Shown: piece by piece, positions 17,985 to 25,734 of the stretch
Position numbering within the stretch: position 1 is the first letter of the stretch
Layout: the number at the start of each line of letters is the position of its first letter
Made by a program: the position numbers and the translations under genes
Notes under the pieces: generated by a model
The model's database searches: none
Told to the model about the DNA's origin: nothing
The model's input: only the letters and a program-made list of their open reading frames with translations
DNA from: Clostridia bacterium
GTDB lineage: Bacteria; Bacillota; Clostridia; Oscillospirales; Acutalibacteraceae
Direction of reading: 5' to 3'
DNA length: 57,962 nt
Assembly: GCA_017517865.1 (NCBI GenBank)
Contig: JAFWYB010000063.1
Span: forward strand, 1-57,962

Positions 17985-18038
17985 GAAAAGTTCTTTGGTT
18001 ACTTTCTTTCAAGAAAGTAACGCCCGCACGGCGAGTGC
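17979..18038 (+). repeat. 60-bp inverted repeat, left copy
   Basis: Perfect reverse complement of 19011-19070. It includes an internal hairpin (TTACTTTCTT-TC-AAGAAAGTAA) and a GC-rich tail CGCCCGCACGGCGAGTGC. It starts in the last codons of argH. Confidence 0.95.
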
Positions 18039-18050
18039 TTATAAAAGAAG

Positions 18051-18082
18051 AAACAACCGTTGAGTAAAATCAACGGTTGTAA
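18051..18082 (-). terminator. Terminator of the cassette gene
   Basis: The stem ACAACCGTTGA/TCAACGGTTGT with a 6-nt loop directly follows the stop codon of the minus-strand gene at 18087. A T-run on the plus strand also allows termination of read-through from argH. Confidence 0.85.
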
Positions 18083-18086
18083 TTTT

Positions 18087-18938
18087 TTATCGTTCGATTG
18101 CCTCGTTTATCAGCTTTGATATTTCATCAAATGCACCATTGTTTTCAATAATCTTTATCTGCTTTTTGCCGTAGCTGACAAACAGAATTTCCTGCTTTAT
18201 GTAAAAGCTTCTTTCTTCATCGTTTTCCTTTTCAACAAACACTCCAGCAGCATAGGAATAATTCTCTTTCGGTCGGCTTTTAAAATCCTCTCCGTCAACA
18301 AAATAAGTGCAGGATGTATCAATCGTTTTTCCGGATAAAGAAGCCTTGCTTTCATATTGCTGTGCAATTCTATTCAGGCTCTCTCTCGCCCATTTTTCTT
18401 TTTCCTTTACCTCAGTCAGCTCATACTTGATTTTACCGCTTTCCTTATTTGAGAAGCGCTTTTTAAACCACGATAAAGAATTATCCTCTATTGTGCCCTC
18501 CCAATACTTTTCTATTATTCTTTTCGTCAGAAAGGTGCGGGATATTTCAGAAGAATGAAAAATGCTGTGATATTTTGAGCCTTTATATCTTTTTTCTTTA
18601 GTAGGAACTATTTCATATTCTCTCCACAGAAAGTCAAATATGATACTACGGCTATTGCTTTTTTTGATTTTAATTCTTTTAATATCGTTCCATTTAAAAT
18701 ATTCCTTCACAAACGGCAGATAATAAATCGAAAATCCTTCCTCATCGGCAATATAAAGCTTCGGAGCCGTAATCACACCAAAAACAAACATAAGCGTTAA
18801 CATTCCGCAAAACAAAGAGAACCCCTTTTCGCCGTCCTGCAAACTTATTACCGTCATCAAGCCTGCAAAGAGCAGACAAAGCACAAACAGAAACAGTCTA
18901 GAATCAAGTGCAAAGCTTTTCTTCAAATCAATCACCAC
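18087..18938 (-). CDS. Membrane-anchored protein of unknown function in an inverted-repeat cassette
   Basis: Not recognised. 283 residues: two membrane segments at about 14-34 and 41-60, then a short PH/YcxB-like beta-rich stretch (KLYIADEEGFSIYYLPFVKE, FKWNDIKRIKIKK) resembling bacterial PH domains, then a long Lys/Glu-rich cytoplasmic part. The start is uncertain: the listed start is GTG with no ribosome site, while a TTG at 18926 has GGTG upstream and follows the promoter by about 24 nt. AT-richer than its neighbours, with its own promoter and terminator, all between perfect 60-bp inverted repeats. This suggests an acquired cassette. Confidence 0.6.
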   Translation of the reverse strand: MVIDLKKSFALDSRLFLFVLCLLFAGLMTVISLQDGEKGFSLFCGMLTLMFVFGVITAPKLYIADEEGFSIYYLPFVKEYFKWNDIKRIKIKKSNSRSIIFDFLWREYEIVPTKEKRYKGSKYHSIFHSSEISRTFLTKRIIEKYWEGTIEDNSLSWFKKRFSNKESGKIKYELTEVKEKEKWARESLNRIAQQYESKASLSGKTIDTSCTYFVDGEDFKSRPKENYSYAAGVFVEKENDEERSFYIKQEILFVSYGKKQIKIIENNGAFDEISKLINEAIER

Positions 18939-18956
18939 ACAATTATTACTCGGACT

Positions 18957-18985
18957 ATTATATAAGAAAAAGCAGACATTTTCAA
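18957..18985 (-). promoter_or_regulatory. Promoter of the cassette gene
   Basis: On the minus strand TTGAAA (18985-18980) and TATAAT (18962-18957) have a 17-bp spacer. The -35 lies inside a 10-bp hairpin (AAAGCAGACA/TGTCTGCTTT), and the predicted leader is only 12-24 nt. Confidence 0.7.
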
Positions 18986-19010
18986 GTGTCTGCTTTCTTT
19001 ATTTGATTAC

Positions 19011-19070
19011 GCACTCGCCGTGCGGGCGTTACTTTCTTGAAAGAAAGTAACCAAAGAACTTTTCTTATTT
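19011..19070 (-). repeat. 60-bp inverted repeat, right copy
   Basis: Perfect partner of 17979-18038; its outer end touches the stop codon of the ABC ATPase gene. Both outer genes thus end exactly at the repeat. Confidence 0.95.
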
Positions 19071-19852
19071 TAATCTGAAATTTTGCTTAAAAAAGCCTGC
19101 AATCTTTCTGTCTTGGGATTGTTGATAACGTCCTCTGCCTTGCCTTCCTCGGCAATTACACCGTCATCCATGAATACGATATAATCGGAAACCTCTTTTG
19201 CAAAGGTCATTTCGTGAGTAACGATTACCATTGTCATCTTCTTTGCCGCAAGCTCACGAATAACTCTGAGAATTTCGCCCGTAAGCTCAGGGTCAAGTGC
19301 TGACGTAGGCTCGTCAAAGAAAAGTATCTTAGGCTCAAGCGCCATGGCTCTTGCTATTGAAACTCTCTGCTGCTGACCGCCGGAAAGCTCGCAGGGATAG
19401 TTGTTGATTTTCTCACTCAGACCCATATCATCAAGAATTCTGAGCGCCTTTTCGTCTATTTCCTTAAGTATCTGCTTTCTGTTCTGCTTGTAGTCGGGTC
19501 TGTCCTTGGCCTTGAGCTTGACTGCAAGAGTCACGTTGTCAAGCACGTTATATTGGGGAAAAAGATTGAACTGCTGAAAAACAAGACCGATTTTAAGCTG
19601 CTTTTCTCTTGTTTCCTTTGCCTTGCGCTTTTTCTTGTCGTTGCCGTCAAAAATCACGTCTCCGTCAACGGTAATGAGTCCGCTGTCTGCTGTTTCAAGA
19701 AAATTGATACAGCGAAGCAGTGTGGTTTTACCGCTGCCCGAAGAGCCGATAACAGACATTACCTGTCCCTCTTCAAGAGAAAGGGATATACCCTTGAGAA
19801 CCTCGGTTTTTCCGAAGCTTTTGGTTAAATCTTTAACTTCAAGAATTGCCAT
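19070..19852 (-). CDS. Polar amino acid ABC transporter, ATP-binding protein
   Basis: A 260-residue cytoplasmic ATPase of the GlnQ/HisP class that powers amino acid import. Walker A is GSSGSGKT (36-43), the ABC signature LSGGQQQRVSIARAM is in the second half, and Walker B is ILFFDEPTSALDPEL. A small insert around residues 70-85 (DGNDKKKRKAKETREKQ) is typical of clostridial members. AAGGAGG lies upstream of the start. Last gene of a binding protein-permease-ATPase operon; the permease stop is 12 bp upstream. Confidence 0.95.
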   Translation of the reverse strand: MAILEVKDLTKSFGKTEVLKGISLSLEEGQVMSVIGSSGSGKTTLLRCINFLETADSGLITVDGDVIFDGNDKKKRKAKETREKQLKIGLVFQQFNLFPQYNVLDNVTLAVKLKAKDRPDYKQNRKQILKEIDEKALRILDDMGLSEKINNYPCELSGGQQQRVSIARAMALEPKILFFDEPTSALDPELTGEILRVIRELAAKKMTMVIVTHEMTFAKEVSDYIVFMDDGVIAEEGKAEDVINNPKTERLQAFLSKISD

Positions 19853-19864
19853 ATTCCTTCCTCC

Positions 19865-20542
19865 TTATGATTTGAAGTAGCTGAGTTTCTTTTCAATTTT
19901 GTTGAAAATAATCGTAAGTGCTCCGCAGAAAATGAGGAAATAGAGACCCGTATAGAACAGCGGCCATATAATACCCTTTGCAGAGAAGCTTTCTGCAACC
20001 ATAATGATATCAACAACGGCAATAACCCTCGCAAGAGAGGTATCCTTGATAAGAGTCATAAACTCGTTGCTCATAGGTGCAACAATATTCTTTATAACCT
20101 GTAAAAGAACAACTCGGAAGAAGGTCTGGGCCTTTGTCATACCGAGCACCTGACCTGCCTCATACTGTCCCTTGGGTATGCTTTCGATACCGCCACGGTA
20201 AATTTCTGAAAAATAGCAGGCGTAGTTTATAATAAATGCAACTGCCGCCGCCTTCATTCTGCCCTCCGCACCCACAAACAACGGGGTACCGAAAACGAGT
20301 CCGGGGCCGTAGAAAACAATAAAGAGCTGCAGCATAAGCGGTGTTCCGCGGATAATCCACACTATTGACTTTGTAAAAAGCTTGAGAGGCTTAAACTTCG
20401 ACATAGAGCCGAAAGCAATTATAAGGCCTAAGGGTAATGCCGCAAGAAGTGTTACGGCAAAAAGCTCAATGTTATGAAGAAATCCGCCCTCCTGGCCTAT
20501 GCTTCCCTCAAACAGCATTTTATTTACAACACTGAAATCCAT
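19865..20542 (-). CDS. Polar amino acid ABC transporter, permease
   Basis: A 225-residue HisM/GlnP-family inner membrane permease. The EAA loop that docks the ATPase is visible as EAGQVLGMTKAQTFFRVVLLQ, and hydrophobic segments occur near residues 28-50, 65-85, 100-120 and 190-215. The N-terminal TIVAFGS-like start (LFAVTLLAALPLGLIIAFG) is normal for the family. It acts with the ATPase downstream and the binding lipoprotein upstream. The ribosome site (AGGTTGAG) is modest, and a hairpin in the 81-bp gap before it may lower its expression relative to the binding protein. Confidence 0.94.
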   Translation of the reverse strand: MDFSVVNKMLFEGSIGQEGGFLHNIELFAVTLLAALPLGLIIAFGSMSKFKPLKLFTKSIVWIIRGTPLMLQLFIVFYGPGLVFGTPLFVGAEGRMKAAAVAFIINYACYFSEIYRGGIESIPKGQYEAGQVLGMTKAQTFFRVVLLQVIKNIVAPMSNEFMTLIKDTSLARVIAVVDIIMVAESFSAKGIIWPLFYTGLYFLIFCGALTIIFNKIEKKLSYFKS

Positions 20543-20574
20543 TTTCTCAACCTACATTTCTTTATATACACACC

Positions 20575-20603
20575 GAAATGCCGCCCGGGAAAGACGGCAT
20601 TTC
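20575..20603 (-). terminator. Intra-operon hairpin between binding protein and permease
   Basis: The stem GAAATGCCG/CGGCATTTC with an 11-nt GC-rich loop lies between the two genes. It lacks a long T-run, so it is more likely a partial terminator or RNA-stabilising stem than a full stop. Confidence 0.6.
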
Positions 20604-20623
20604 TGAAAAACTGATCTCTCTTA

Positions 20624-21457
20624 TTATTTTGCGATGATCTGCTCTGTGAGCTTGTAATCTGCTGCAATTTCTGCAAGCTTACCGTTATTTACGAGAGTTG
20701 TGATTGCAGCGTTAACCTCTGCTGTGATGTCACTGCCCTTACGGAATGCGATACCGTACTGCTCGTCTGCGAATGAAAGTGAATCAACAACTACAAGGTC
20801 AGCGTAGTCTGTGCCTTCACCGAGCATACCGATTGATGTTACATAGTCAACAACGCAAGCCTCTGCTGTCTTAGCCTTAACTTCCTTAAGAGCTGTTGCC
20901 ATATCAACAACACCTGTGTAGCTTGCTTCTGCGAAGAATGCGTCTTTTGTAATTACGGTTTCACCTGCTGATTCCTGCTCTGCAACAACTGCAACGCCCT
21001 TCATAGCTTCTGCTGTTGTGTATTTGTCAGCATCCTCTGCTCTTACAACAAGAACCTGCTTATTAGCCATATAAGGAGTTGAAATTGAGAAAGCCTCAAA
21101 TCTGTCGTTGTCGATTGTCATACCGTTCCAGATACAGTCAATAGCCTTACTGTTAAGCTCTGTTTCCTTTGTGCTCCACTTGATGAGCTGGAATTCAGCT
21201 TCAACGCCGAGCTCTGCACAAACAGCCTTTGCGAAGTCTGTTTCAAAGCCGATGAAGTTGCCGTCTGCATCGTAGTAGTTCATGGGAGCGAACTCTGTGT
21301 AACCGATAACGAGCTTGCCCTTTGCCTTGATGTCAGCAAGGTCGGAAGCTGCGGGTGCGTCTGTGTTTGTGTTTGCATCTGTGTTTGTCTTACCGCCGCA
21401 AGCTGCAAATGAGAAGAGCATAAGAGCAGCGAGAAGAACTGCGAGTAATTTTTTCAT
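20624..21457 (-). CDS. Polar amino acid ABC transporter, substrate-binding lipoprotein
   Basis: A 277-residue periplasmic-binding-protein type 3 domain protein anchored by a lipobox (FSFAACGG, Cys19). The mature domain begins KGKLVIGYTEFAPMNYYDADGNFIGFETDFAKAV, the standard opening of this family, which binds polar amino acids such as Glu, Gln, Cys or His. The ligand cannot be told from sequence. The 55 bp encoding the signal end and linker are 54/55 identical to the BMP lipoprotein at 1412-1466. The ribosome site is AAAGGTAG. First gene of the operon. Confidence 0.94.
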   Translation of the reverse strand: MKKLLAVLLAALMLFSFAACGGKTNTDANTNTDAPAASDLADIKAKGKLVIGYTEFAPMNYYDADGNFIGFETDFAKAVCAELGVEAEFQLIKWSTKETELNSKAIDCIWNGMTIDNDRFEAFSISTPYMANKQVLVVRAEDADKYTTAEAMKGVAVVAEQESAGETVITKDAFFAEASYTGVVDMATALKEVKAKTAEACVVDYVTSIGMLGEGTDYADLVVVDSLSFADEQYGIAFRKGSDITAEVNAAITTLVNNGKLAEIAADYKLTEQIIAK

Positions 21458-21515
21458 AAATAATCTACCTTTCTTTTGTGTACTGCGATTTATTTCATCG
21501 CTTTAGCGTGGTAAC

Positions 21516-21544
21516 ATATTAACACAACAAAGAACCGTTGTCAA
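21516..21544 (-). promoter_or_regulatory. Promoter of the amino acid ABC operon
   Basis: On the minus strand TTGACA (21544-21539) and TAATAT (21521-21516) have a 17-bp spacer, about 60 bp before the binding-protein start. Confidence 0.8.
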
Positions 21545-21687
21545 TACCTTTTTATAAATATGTGCTCACTCAGAGAAAAATGCAGAGAGGCGGAAAAGCC
21601 TTTCAGAACCATGGCCGTGAGACTGTGCTTTTCTTCTTTGTGCTCAGCAAACAAGAACGTAAAGCTTCGGCAATGGATAAAGAAAAA

Positions 21688-21711
21688 TCACCCTGCCGTA
21701 AGACAGGGTGA
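21688..21711 (-). terminator. Terminator of the nucleobase permease gene
   Basis: The stem TCACCCTG/CAGGGTGA with an 8-nt loop is followed on the minus strand by ATTTTTCTTT, about 18 bp past the stop. Confidence 0.8.
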
Positions 21712-21728
21712 AGGTACGTTAAAAAATT

Positions 21729-23111
21729 TTACTGCTGTGCAGCCTTTTTCTTTGAAAGAATAATGTTTGTGATAATACCGAGAATAAGTGCACAGGCAAT
21801 ATTTGTGATGTAAACGCCCTTGATAGCCATTGCCATTCCGCCGATACCGGGGATAAGGATAGCGGCAATAGTAAAGAGATTTGCACTGCTTTCAAGGTCA
21901 ACCTTCTGAATCATCTTAAGACCTGATACAGCGATAAAGCCGTAAAGAGTGATACATACGCCGCCCATTACGCAGCCGGGAATTGAATCAAGGAAGGCCA
22001 CGAAGGGTGAAAGGAATGAAATAACAACTGCAATAACAGCAGTAGTTACAATTGTGATAACAGAAGCGTTTTTGGTAATAGCAACGCAACCGACAGATTC
22101 ACCGTAGGTGGTATTGGGGCAGCCGCCGAAGATTGCACCGAAGATTGAACCGATACCGTCACCTAAAAGAGTTCTGTGAAGACCGGGATCCTCAAGAAGG
22201 TCAGCTTCGATGATTGATGAAAGGTTCTTGTGGTCTGCAATATGCTCTGCAAAAACAACAAATGCAACGGGAATATATGCAACTGCAACTGTTGCAACAT
22301 AGGAAGCGTCGGCTTCCTTTATACCCTCAATAGCCTTGAGGAAGCTGAAATCAGGCACAGAAAGGAAGGTTTTAAGGGTAACACCGTCGGCGACAAGAGC
22401 CTTGAAGGGTGAAAAATCGATAACCTGAAGAGCTGCATTGTCTGTTGTCATACCGATAACCGTAAATATAACGGCGACTGCATAGCCTGCAAGAATACCG
22501 ATAATAAAGGGAATGAGCTTTGTCATCTTCTTTCCGTAAACGGAGCAAAGGATAACAACGGCAAAAGTAACGATAGCGCAGATTAAGGATGCCCAGATAT
22601 TCGTGGACATTACAAAATAGCTGGAAACACCGTAAGTGATCTTTTCACCGTATGAAAATACATCATTTATTGCGGCACCTGCAAGGGAAAGACCGATAAG
22701 AGCAACGGTGGGGCCGATAACAACGGTGGGCATAAGCTTATTTATCCAGCCGACGCCTACAAGCTTGACAACGATTGCGATAACAACATAAACAAGACCA
22801 GCAAAAGCCGCACCGATAAGAAGACCGAGATAACCTAACTGCATAGATGTCGCACCTGCAAAGGCGGCAACCATTGAGCCGATAAAAGCAAAGGATGAGC
22901 CTAAGAATACAGGACTTCTGAACTTTGTGCAGAGCTGATATATGAGTGTACCCACACCTGCACCGAAAAGAGCAGCGGAAGCGGTCATTCCGTTACCCAC
23001 GATAGCGGGTACTGCGATTGTTGCAGCCATAATTGCAAGAAGCTGCTGGAATGCAAAGACGATAAGCTGCGGGAACTTGGGCTTGTCCTTGACGTTGTAA
23101 ACCATTTTCAT
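21729..23111 (-). CDS. Uracil/xanthine permease (NCS2 family)
   Basis: A 460-residue membrane protein of the nucleobase:cation symporter-2 family, with about 12-14 hydrophobic segments. Family signatures are the opening FPQLIVFAFQQLLAIMAATI, the substrate-site stretch NTTYGESVGCVAITKNASV and the paired half-repeat near VIGPTVALIGLSLAG. It most resembles uracil permeases (UraA/PyrP) but uracil and xanthine types are hard to separate by eye. AAGGAG lies 9 nt before the chosen ATG; an earlier in-frame start would lie in the leader. The leader carries a terminator with a competing antiterminator stem. Confidence 0.9.
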   Translation of the reverse strand: MKMVYNVKDKPKFPQLIVFAFQQLLAIMAATIAVPAIVGNGMTASAALFGAGVGTLIYQLCTKFRSPVFLGSSFAFIGSMVAAFAGATSMQLGYLGLLIGAAFAGLVYVVIAIVVKLVGVGWINKLMPTVVIGPTVALIGLSLAGAAINDVFSYGEKITYGVSSYFVMSTNIWASLICAIVTFAVVILCSVYGKKMTKLIPFIIGILAGYAVAVIFTVIGMTTDNAALQVIDFSPFKALVADGVTLKTFLSVPDFSFLKAIEGIKEADASYVATVAVAYIPVAFVVFAEHIADHKNLSSIIEADLLEDPGLHRTLLGDGIGSIFGAIFGGCPNTTYGESVGCVAITKNASVITIVTTAVIAVVISFLSPFVAFLDSIPGCVMGGVCITLYGFIAVSGLKMIQKVDLESSANLFTIAAILIPGIGGMAMAIKGVYITNIACALILGIITNIILSKKKAAQQ

Positions 23112-23145
23112 TTTGTTTTTCTCCTTTTTTGTCCTTTTTACAGAA

Positions 23146-23205
23146 AAAAAGCCCTGCAAAGCAGGACTTAAACCACAATATTTTCATCCTGCCGATGACC
23201 TTTTA
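23146..23205 (-). promoter_or_regulatory. Leader attenuator of the nucleobase permease gene
   Basis: Read on the minus strand, GTCCTGC (23167-23161) pairs with GCAGGGC (23157-23151) and is followed by a seven-T run, an intrinsic terminator just upstream of the ribosome site. The upstream GCAGGA (23192-23187) can pair with the same TCCTGC to form a competing antiterminator. Which ligand or protein (for example PyrR) chooses between them is not evident. Confidence 0.65.
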
Positions 23206-23329
23206 TCTATCTTTTGTATTTTAGCACAGAGATTTTTAAAAGTAAATAGGCAGAAAAAATTTAATAATTACTTTTCTTCGCACTGCCGGAATCACGGGCG
23301 GATATTCCCGCATACCAAGCAACATATTT

Positions 23330-23989
23330 TTATACAACCGTCTGGTCGTTTATCACTAATCTAAAGGCAAGCCCCAGCTTTTCAGCCGCCTTGCGGCACA
23401 TTATCATTCTGCCGAGGAAAATCTCGAAATAGTCCATAACCGAGCCGTACTCGGTATCAACAGTGAGTCTGAGAGTCACCGTCTTGCTTTCCTTGTTTAT
23501 CTTAAGTGTAGATTTCTCAACCGAATAGTTTACTCTGTCGTGGATATCGAAGGTGGTTTTGTCGGTGTTTCTCACTCTGCTTCGGCGTACGTCGGATTTG
23601 TCAGCAATTATAAGTGCCGCCGCTACGGGTGAAATCGCTACTCCCGTACCCTCGTCGTGGTTACCGATTGCCGCAACGATATCGCAAAGCTCGTCGGTTT
23701 TCATACCCATATCACGAAGAAGCTCGAAAGCCATTACTGCCCCCGACTGTGAGTGTCCGATACGGTTGACCATATTGCCGATATCGTGAATATAGCCTGC
23801 AATACGCGCAAGCTCAATCTCTCTTTCGCTGTAACCCAGCTCAGAAAGTATGTTTCCCGCTATATCGGAAACACGCAGTACATGAGGAAAGCTGTGTTCG
23901 GTAAAGCCGAGAGCCGCAAGAGACTCGTCAGCCTTTTTTATATAGGTTTTGATTTTTTCATCTTTTCTTATCTGTTCAAATGTGGGCAT
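23330..23989 (-). CDS. HD-domain phosphohydrolase
   Basis: A 219-residue protein with the HD metal set H36, HD (68-69, GYIHDIGN) and H79, as in phosphohydrolases acting on nucleotides. The last 90 residues form a beta-rich tail (KSTLKINKESKTVTLRLTVDTEYG). The substrate is unknown; relatives annotated as phosphohydrolases include RelA/SpoT-like and YpgQ-type enzymes. It stands alone between the permease leader and the serine dehydratase. Confidence 0.8.
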   Translation of the reverse strand: MPTFEQIRKDEKIKTYIKKADESLAALGFTEHSFPHVLRVSDIAGNILSELGYSEREIELARIAGYIHDIGNMVNRIGHSQSGAVMAFELLRDMGMKTDELCDIVAAIGNHDEGTGVAISPVAAALIIADKSDVRRSRVRNTDKTTFDIHDRVNYSVEKSTLKINKESKTVTLRLTVDTEYGSVMDYFEIFLGRMIMCRKAAEKLGLAFRLVINDQTVV

Positions 23990-24032
23990 TATATTCTCCT
24001 TATATATAGTATTACGTATTATGCATATAACA

Positions 24033-24121
24033 TCAATCTCTTTCCCGCGGGTTACACCTTGCCGTTTTCGTCCACGATGGCGCGTGACTACCGACTACTA
24101 ACTACTGACTACTTATACGGG
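24033..24121. repeat. GTAGTCAGTAG-family repeat with CCGCGG head
   Basis: CCCGCGGGTTACACC, a spacer, then GATGGCGCGTGACTACCGAC and further CTACTGACTAC words. The same order (CCGCGG, GTGGCGCGTGACTACTG, CTACTGACTACTG) is seen at 14819-14945. It abuts the serine dehydratase stop codon. Confidence 0.7.
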
Positions 24122-24122
24122 T

Positions 24123-25328
24123 TCAGCAGCCCTGATGGAAGGTGGCGGCAAGACCGCCCTGAGCCGTTTCACGGTACATCGCATTCAGGTCCTTGCCCGT
24201 CTGATACATAGTTTCAACAACCGTATCAAAGCTTATCTTTCTTGTGGTGGAAAGAAAGTTTGCAAGAGAAAGAGCGTTGATAGCTCTCATAGCCGCAACA
24301 GCGTTTCTCTCTATGCAGGGAATCTGCACAAGGCCGCAGACCGGGTCACAGGTAAGACCCAGCATATGCTCCATAGCAACCTCTGCGGCATATTCAATCT
24401 GACCGATGCCCATACGGAAAAGCTCGCAAAGAGCTGCTGCCGCCATTGAGCAGGCAGTGCCTATTTCAGCCTGACAGCCGCATTCAGCACCGCTTATTGA
24501 TGCGTTGGTCTTGACAAGGTTGCCCACAAGACCGCCTACTGCAAGTGCACGGCATATCTGCTCATCAGAAAAGCCTTTTTTATCCTGCATATATTTCAGC
24601 ACGCTGGGAAGCACTGCACAGGCACCGCAGGTAGGTGCGGTAACAATTACTCCGCCGCCCGCATTGTGCTCGCTGACTGCAAAGGCGTAAGCGCACACAA
24701 GACGGTTTTCTCTTGTTATATCGCTTTCGTCTATGTGGGTCTGATTGTAAAGGTACTGTGCCTTTCTCTCAACACCAAGGCCGCCGTCAAGCACTCCCCT
24801 TGTTGAAAGTCCCTGATGTATGGCGCTTTTCATAGTCTTCCATATCTCGTGAAGGTAATCCCATATTTCCTCACCCTCGTACTTTTCAACATACTCCCAC
24901 AGTCTGATGTTGTGAGTGTTGCAGTATTCGGCAATCTGACCGAAGGTGCGAAGAGGGTATATGTCCTCCTCATCAAGCTCAGGCCTGCCCTCAACTACAA
25001 TCTGCCCTCCGCCGACGGACATTATTCTCTGTCTTGCAATTTCTTTTCCGTTTTTATATGCAAAAAACTCCATTGTGTTTTCATGGGGAAGCCCCTCTGT
25101 TTCAACAGGGCCGAAAACCACCTCTGCTTCACCGTCAAAAGCATCAAGTATAGCCTCATCGGTCTTGTGCCCTTTGCCCGTGCCCGAAAGAGAGCCGTAA
25201 AGGATTACCTTATAGCTTTCGGCATCGGGGTAGGCCACCTTGAAATATCTTGCCGCCTTATCGGGTCCCATCGTATGCGAGGATGAAGGACCTCTGCCGA
25301 TTTTATATAAATATCTCAGTGATTTCAT
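24123..25328 (-). CDS. sdaA: L-serine dehydratase, single-chain Fe-S type
   Basis: Deaminates L-serine to pyruvate and ammonia using a [4Fe-4S] cluster. The 401-residue single chain has the beta domain first (GPSSSHTMGP at 13-22) and then the alpha domain with cysteine motifs TAPTCGACAVLPSV, ECGCQAEIGTACSMAA and GLTCDPVCGLVQIPC that bind the cluster. The ribosome site GAGGATATT lies in the 10-bp gap after a small DUF6472 gene, so the two are co-transcribed. It feeds serine carbon into the pyruvate pool used by pyruvate formate-lyase elsewhere in this window. Confidence 0.93.
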   Translation of the reverse strand: MKSLRYLYKIGRGPSSSHTMGPDKAARYFKVAYPDAESYKVILYGSLSGTGKGHKTDEAILDAFDGEAEVVFGPVETEGLPHENTMEFFAYKNGKEIARQRIMSVGGGQIVVEGRPELDEEDIYPLRTFGQIAEYCNTHNIRLWEYVEKYEGEEIWDYLHEIWKTMKSAIHQGLSTRGVLDGGLGVERKAQYLYNQTHIDESDITRENRLVCAYAFAVSEHNAGGGVIVTAPTCGACAVLPSVLKYMQDKKGFSDEQICRALAVGGLVGNLVKTNASISGAECGCQAEIGTACSMAAAALCELFRMGIGQIEYAAEVAMEHMLGLTCDPVCGLVQIPCIERNAVAAMRAINALSLANFLSTTRKISFDTVVETMYQTGKDLNAMYRETAQGGLAATFHQGC

Positions 25329-25338
25329 TTTAATATCC

Positions 25339-25518
25339 TCAATTCTGCTTCCTTACAATTTTATATTCATCGTAGGCACTGTAATAATGACAGGAATCCA
25401 TACTGCCCGACATATATTTTTCCATTTCATCCTCGTCAAGATTGACAGAGCAGTAGTATTCGTCATACTCCTCATCGTAGCAATAGTATGAACAGCTTTC
25501 GCACTGCACCGTATTCAT
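25339..25518 (-). CDS. DUF6472 family small protein
   Basis: A 59-residue gene that is easily missed: it starts MNTVQCESCSYYCYDEEYDE and ends EYKIVRKQN. It is very acidic and Tyr-rich with five cysteines, and matches my memory of the clostridial family DUF6472 (CESCxYYxYDEEYDxYxC pattern). GGAGTG lies 8 nt upstream, and a near-perfect promoter lies upstream of that. It precedes the serine dehydratase by 10 bp. The role is unknown; metal or Fe-S handling for the dehydratase is only a guess from position. Confidence 0.82.
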   Translation of the reverse strand: MNTVQCESCSYYCYDEEYDEYYCSVNLDEDEMEKYMSGSMDSCHYYSAYDEYKIVRKQN

Positions 25519-25542
25519 AAGAGCATCACTCCTTTTAATGGT

Positions 25543-25571
25543 ATTATACCCTTTTCCGACGGAATTTTCAA
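25543..25571 (-). promoter_or_regulatory. Promoter of the DUF6472-sdaA operon
   Basis: On the minus strand TTGAAA (25571-25566) and TATAAT (25548-25543) have a 17-bp spacer. Confidence 0.82.
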
Positions 25572-25610
25572 TAGTGTTTGCTCAGCAGATATATCAGAGA
25601 AGTGCGTGAA

Positions 25611-25734
25611 GACGGGGGCGGCTCCCTGAAGCGGAGCGGGCCCTTGGCCGCTCCGCTTCTTTTGCGGAAGCTGCGCTTGCGCAAAAGTCCCGCGGGCGCG
25701 AAAGCGCGCCCGCGGGCAGGGAGCCGCCCCCGTC
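25611..25734. repeat. GC-rich cloverleaf palindrome (candidate structured RNA or mobile palindrome)
   Basis: A perfect 18-bp outer stem (25611-25628 with 25717-25734) encloses three adjacent hairpins. These are 25629-25658 (11-bp stem), 25659-25687 (8 bp plus 4 bp around one mismatch) and 25689-25716 (12-bp stem, loop AAAG). Only one base (25688) is unpaired at the junction. GC content is far above that of the flanks. No coding signature is present. Confidence 0.9.
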
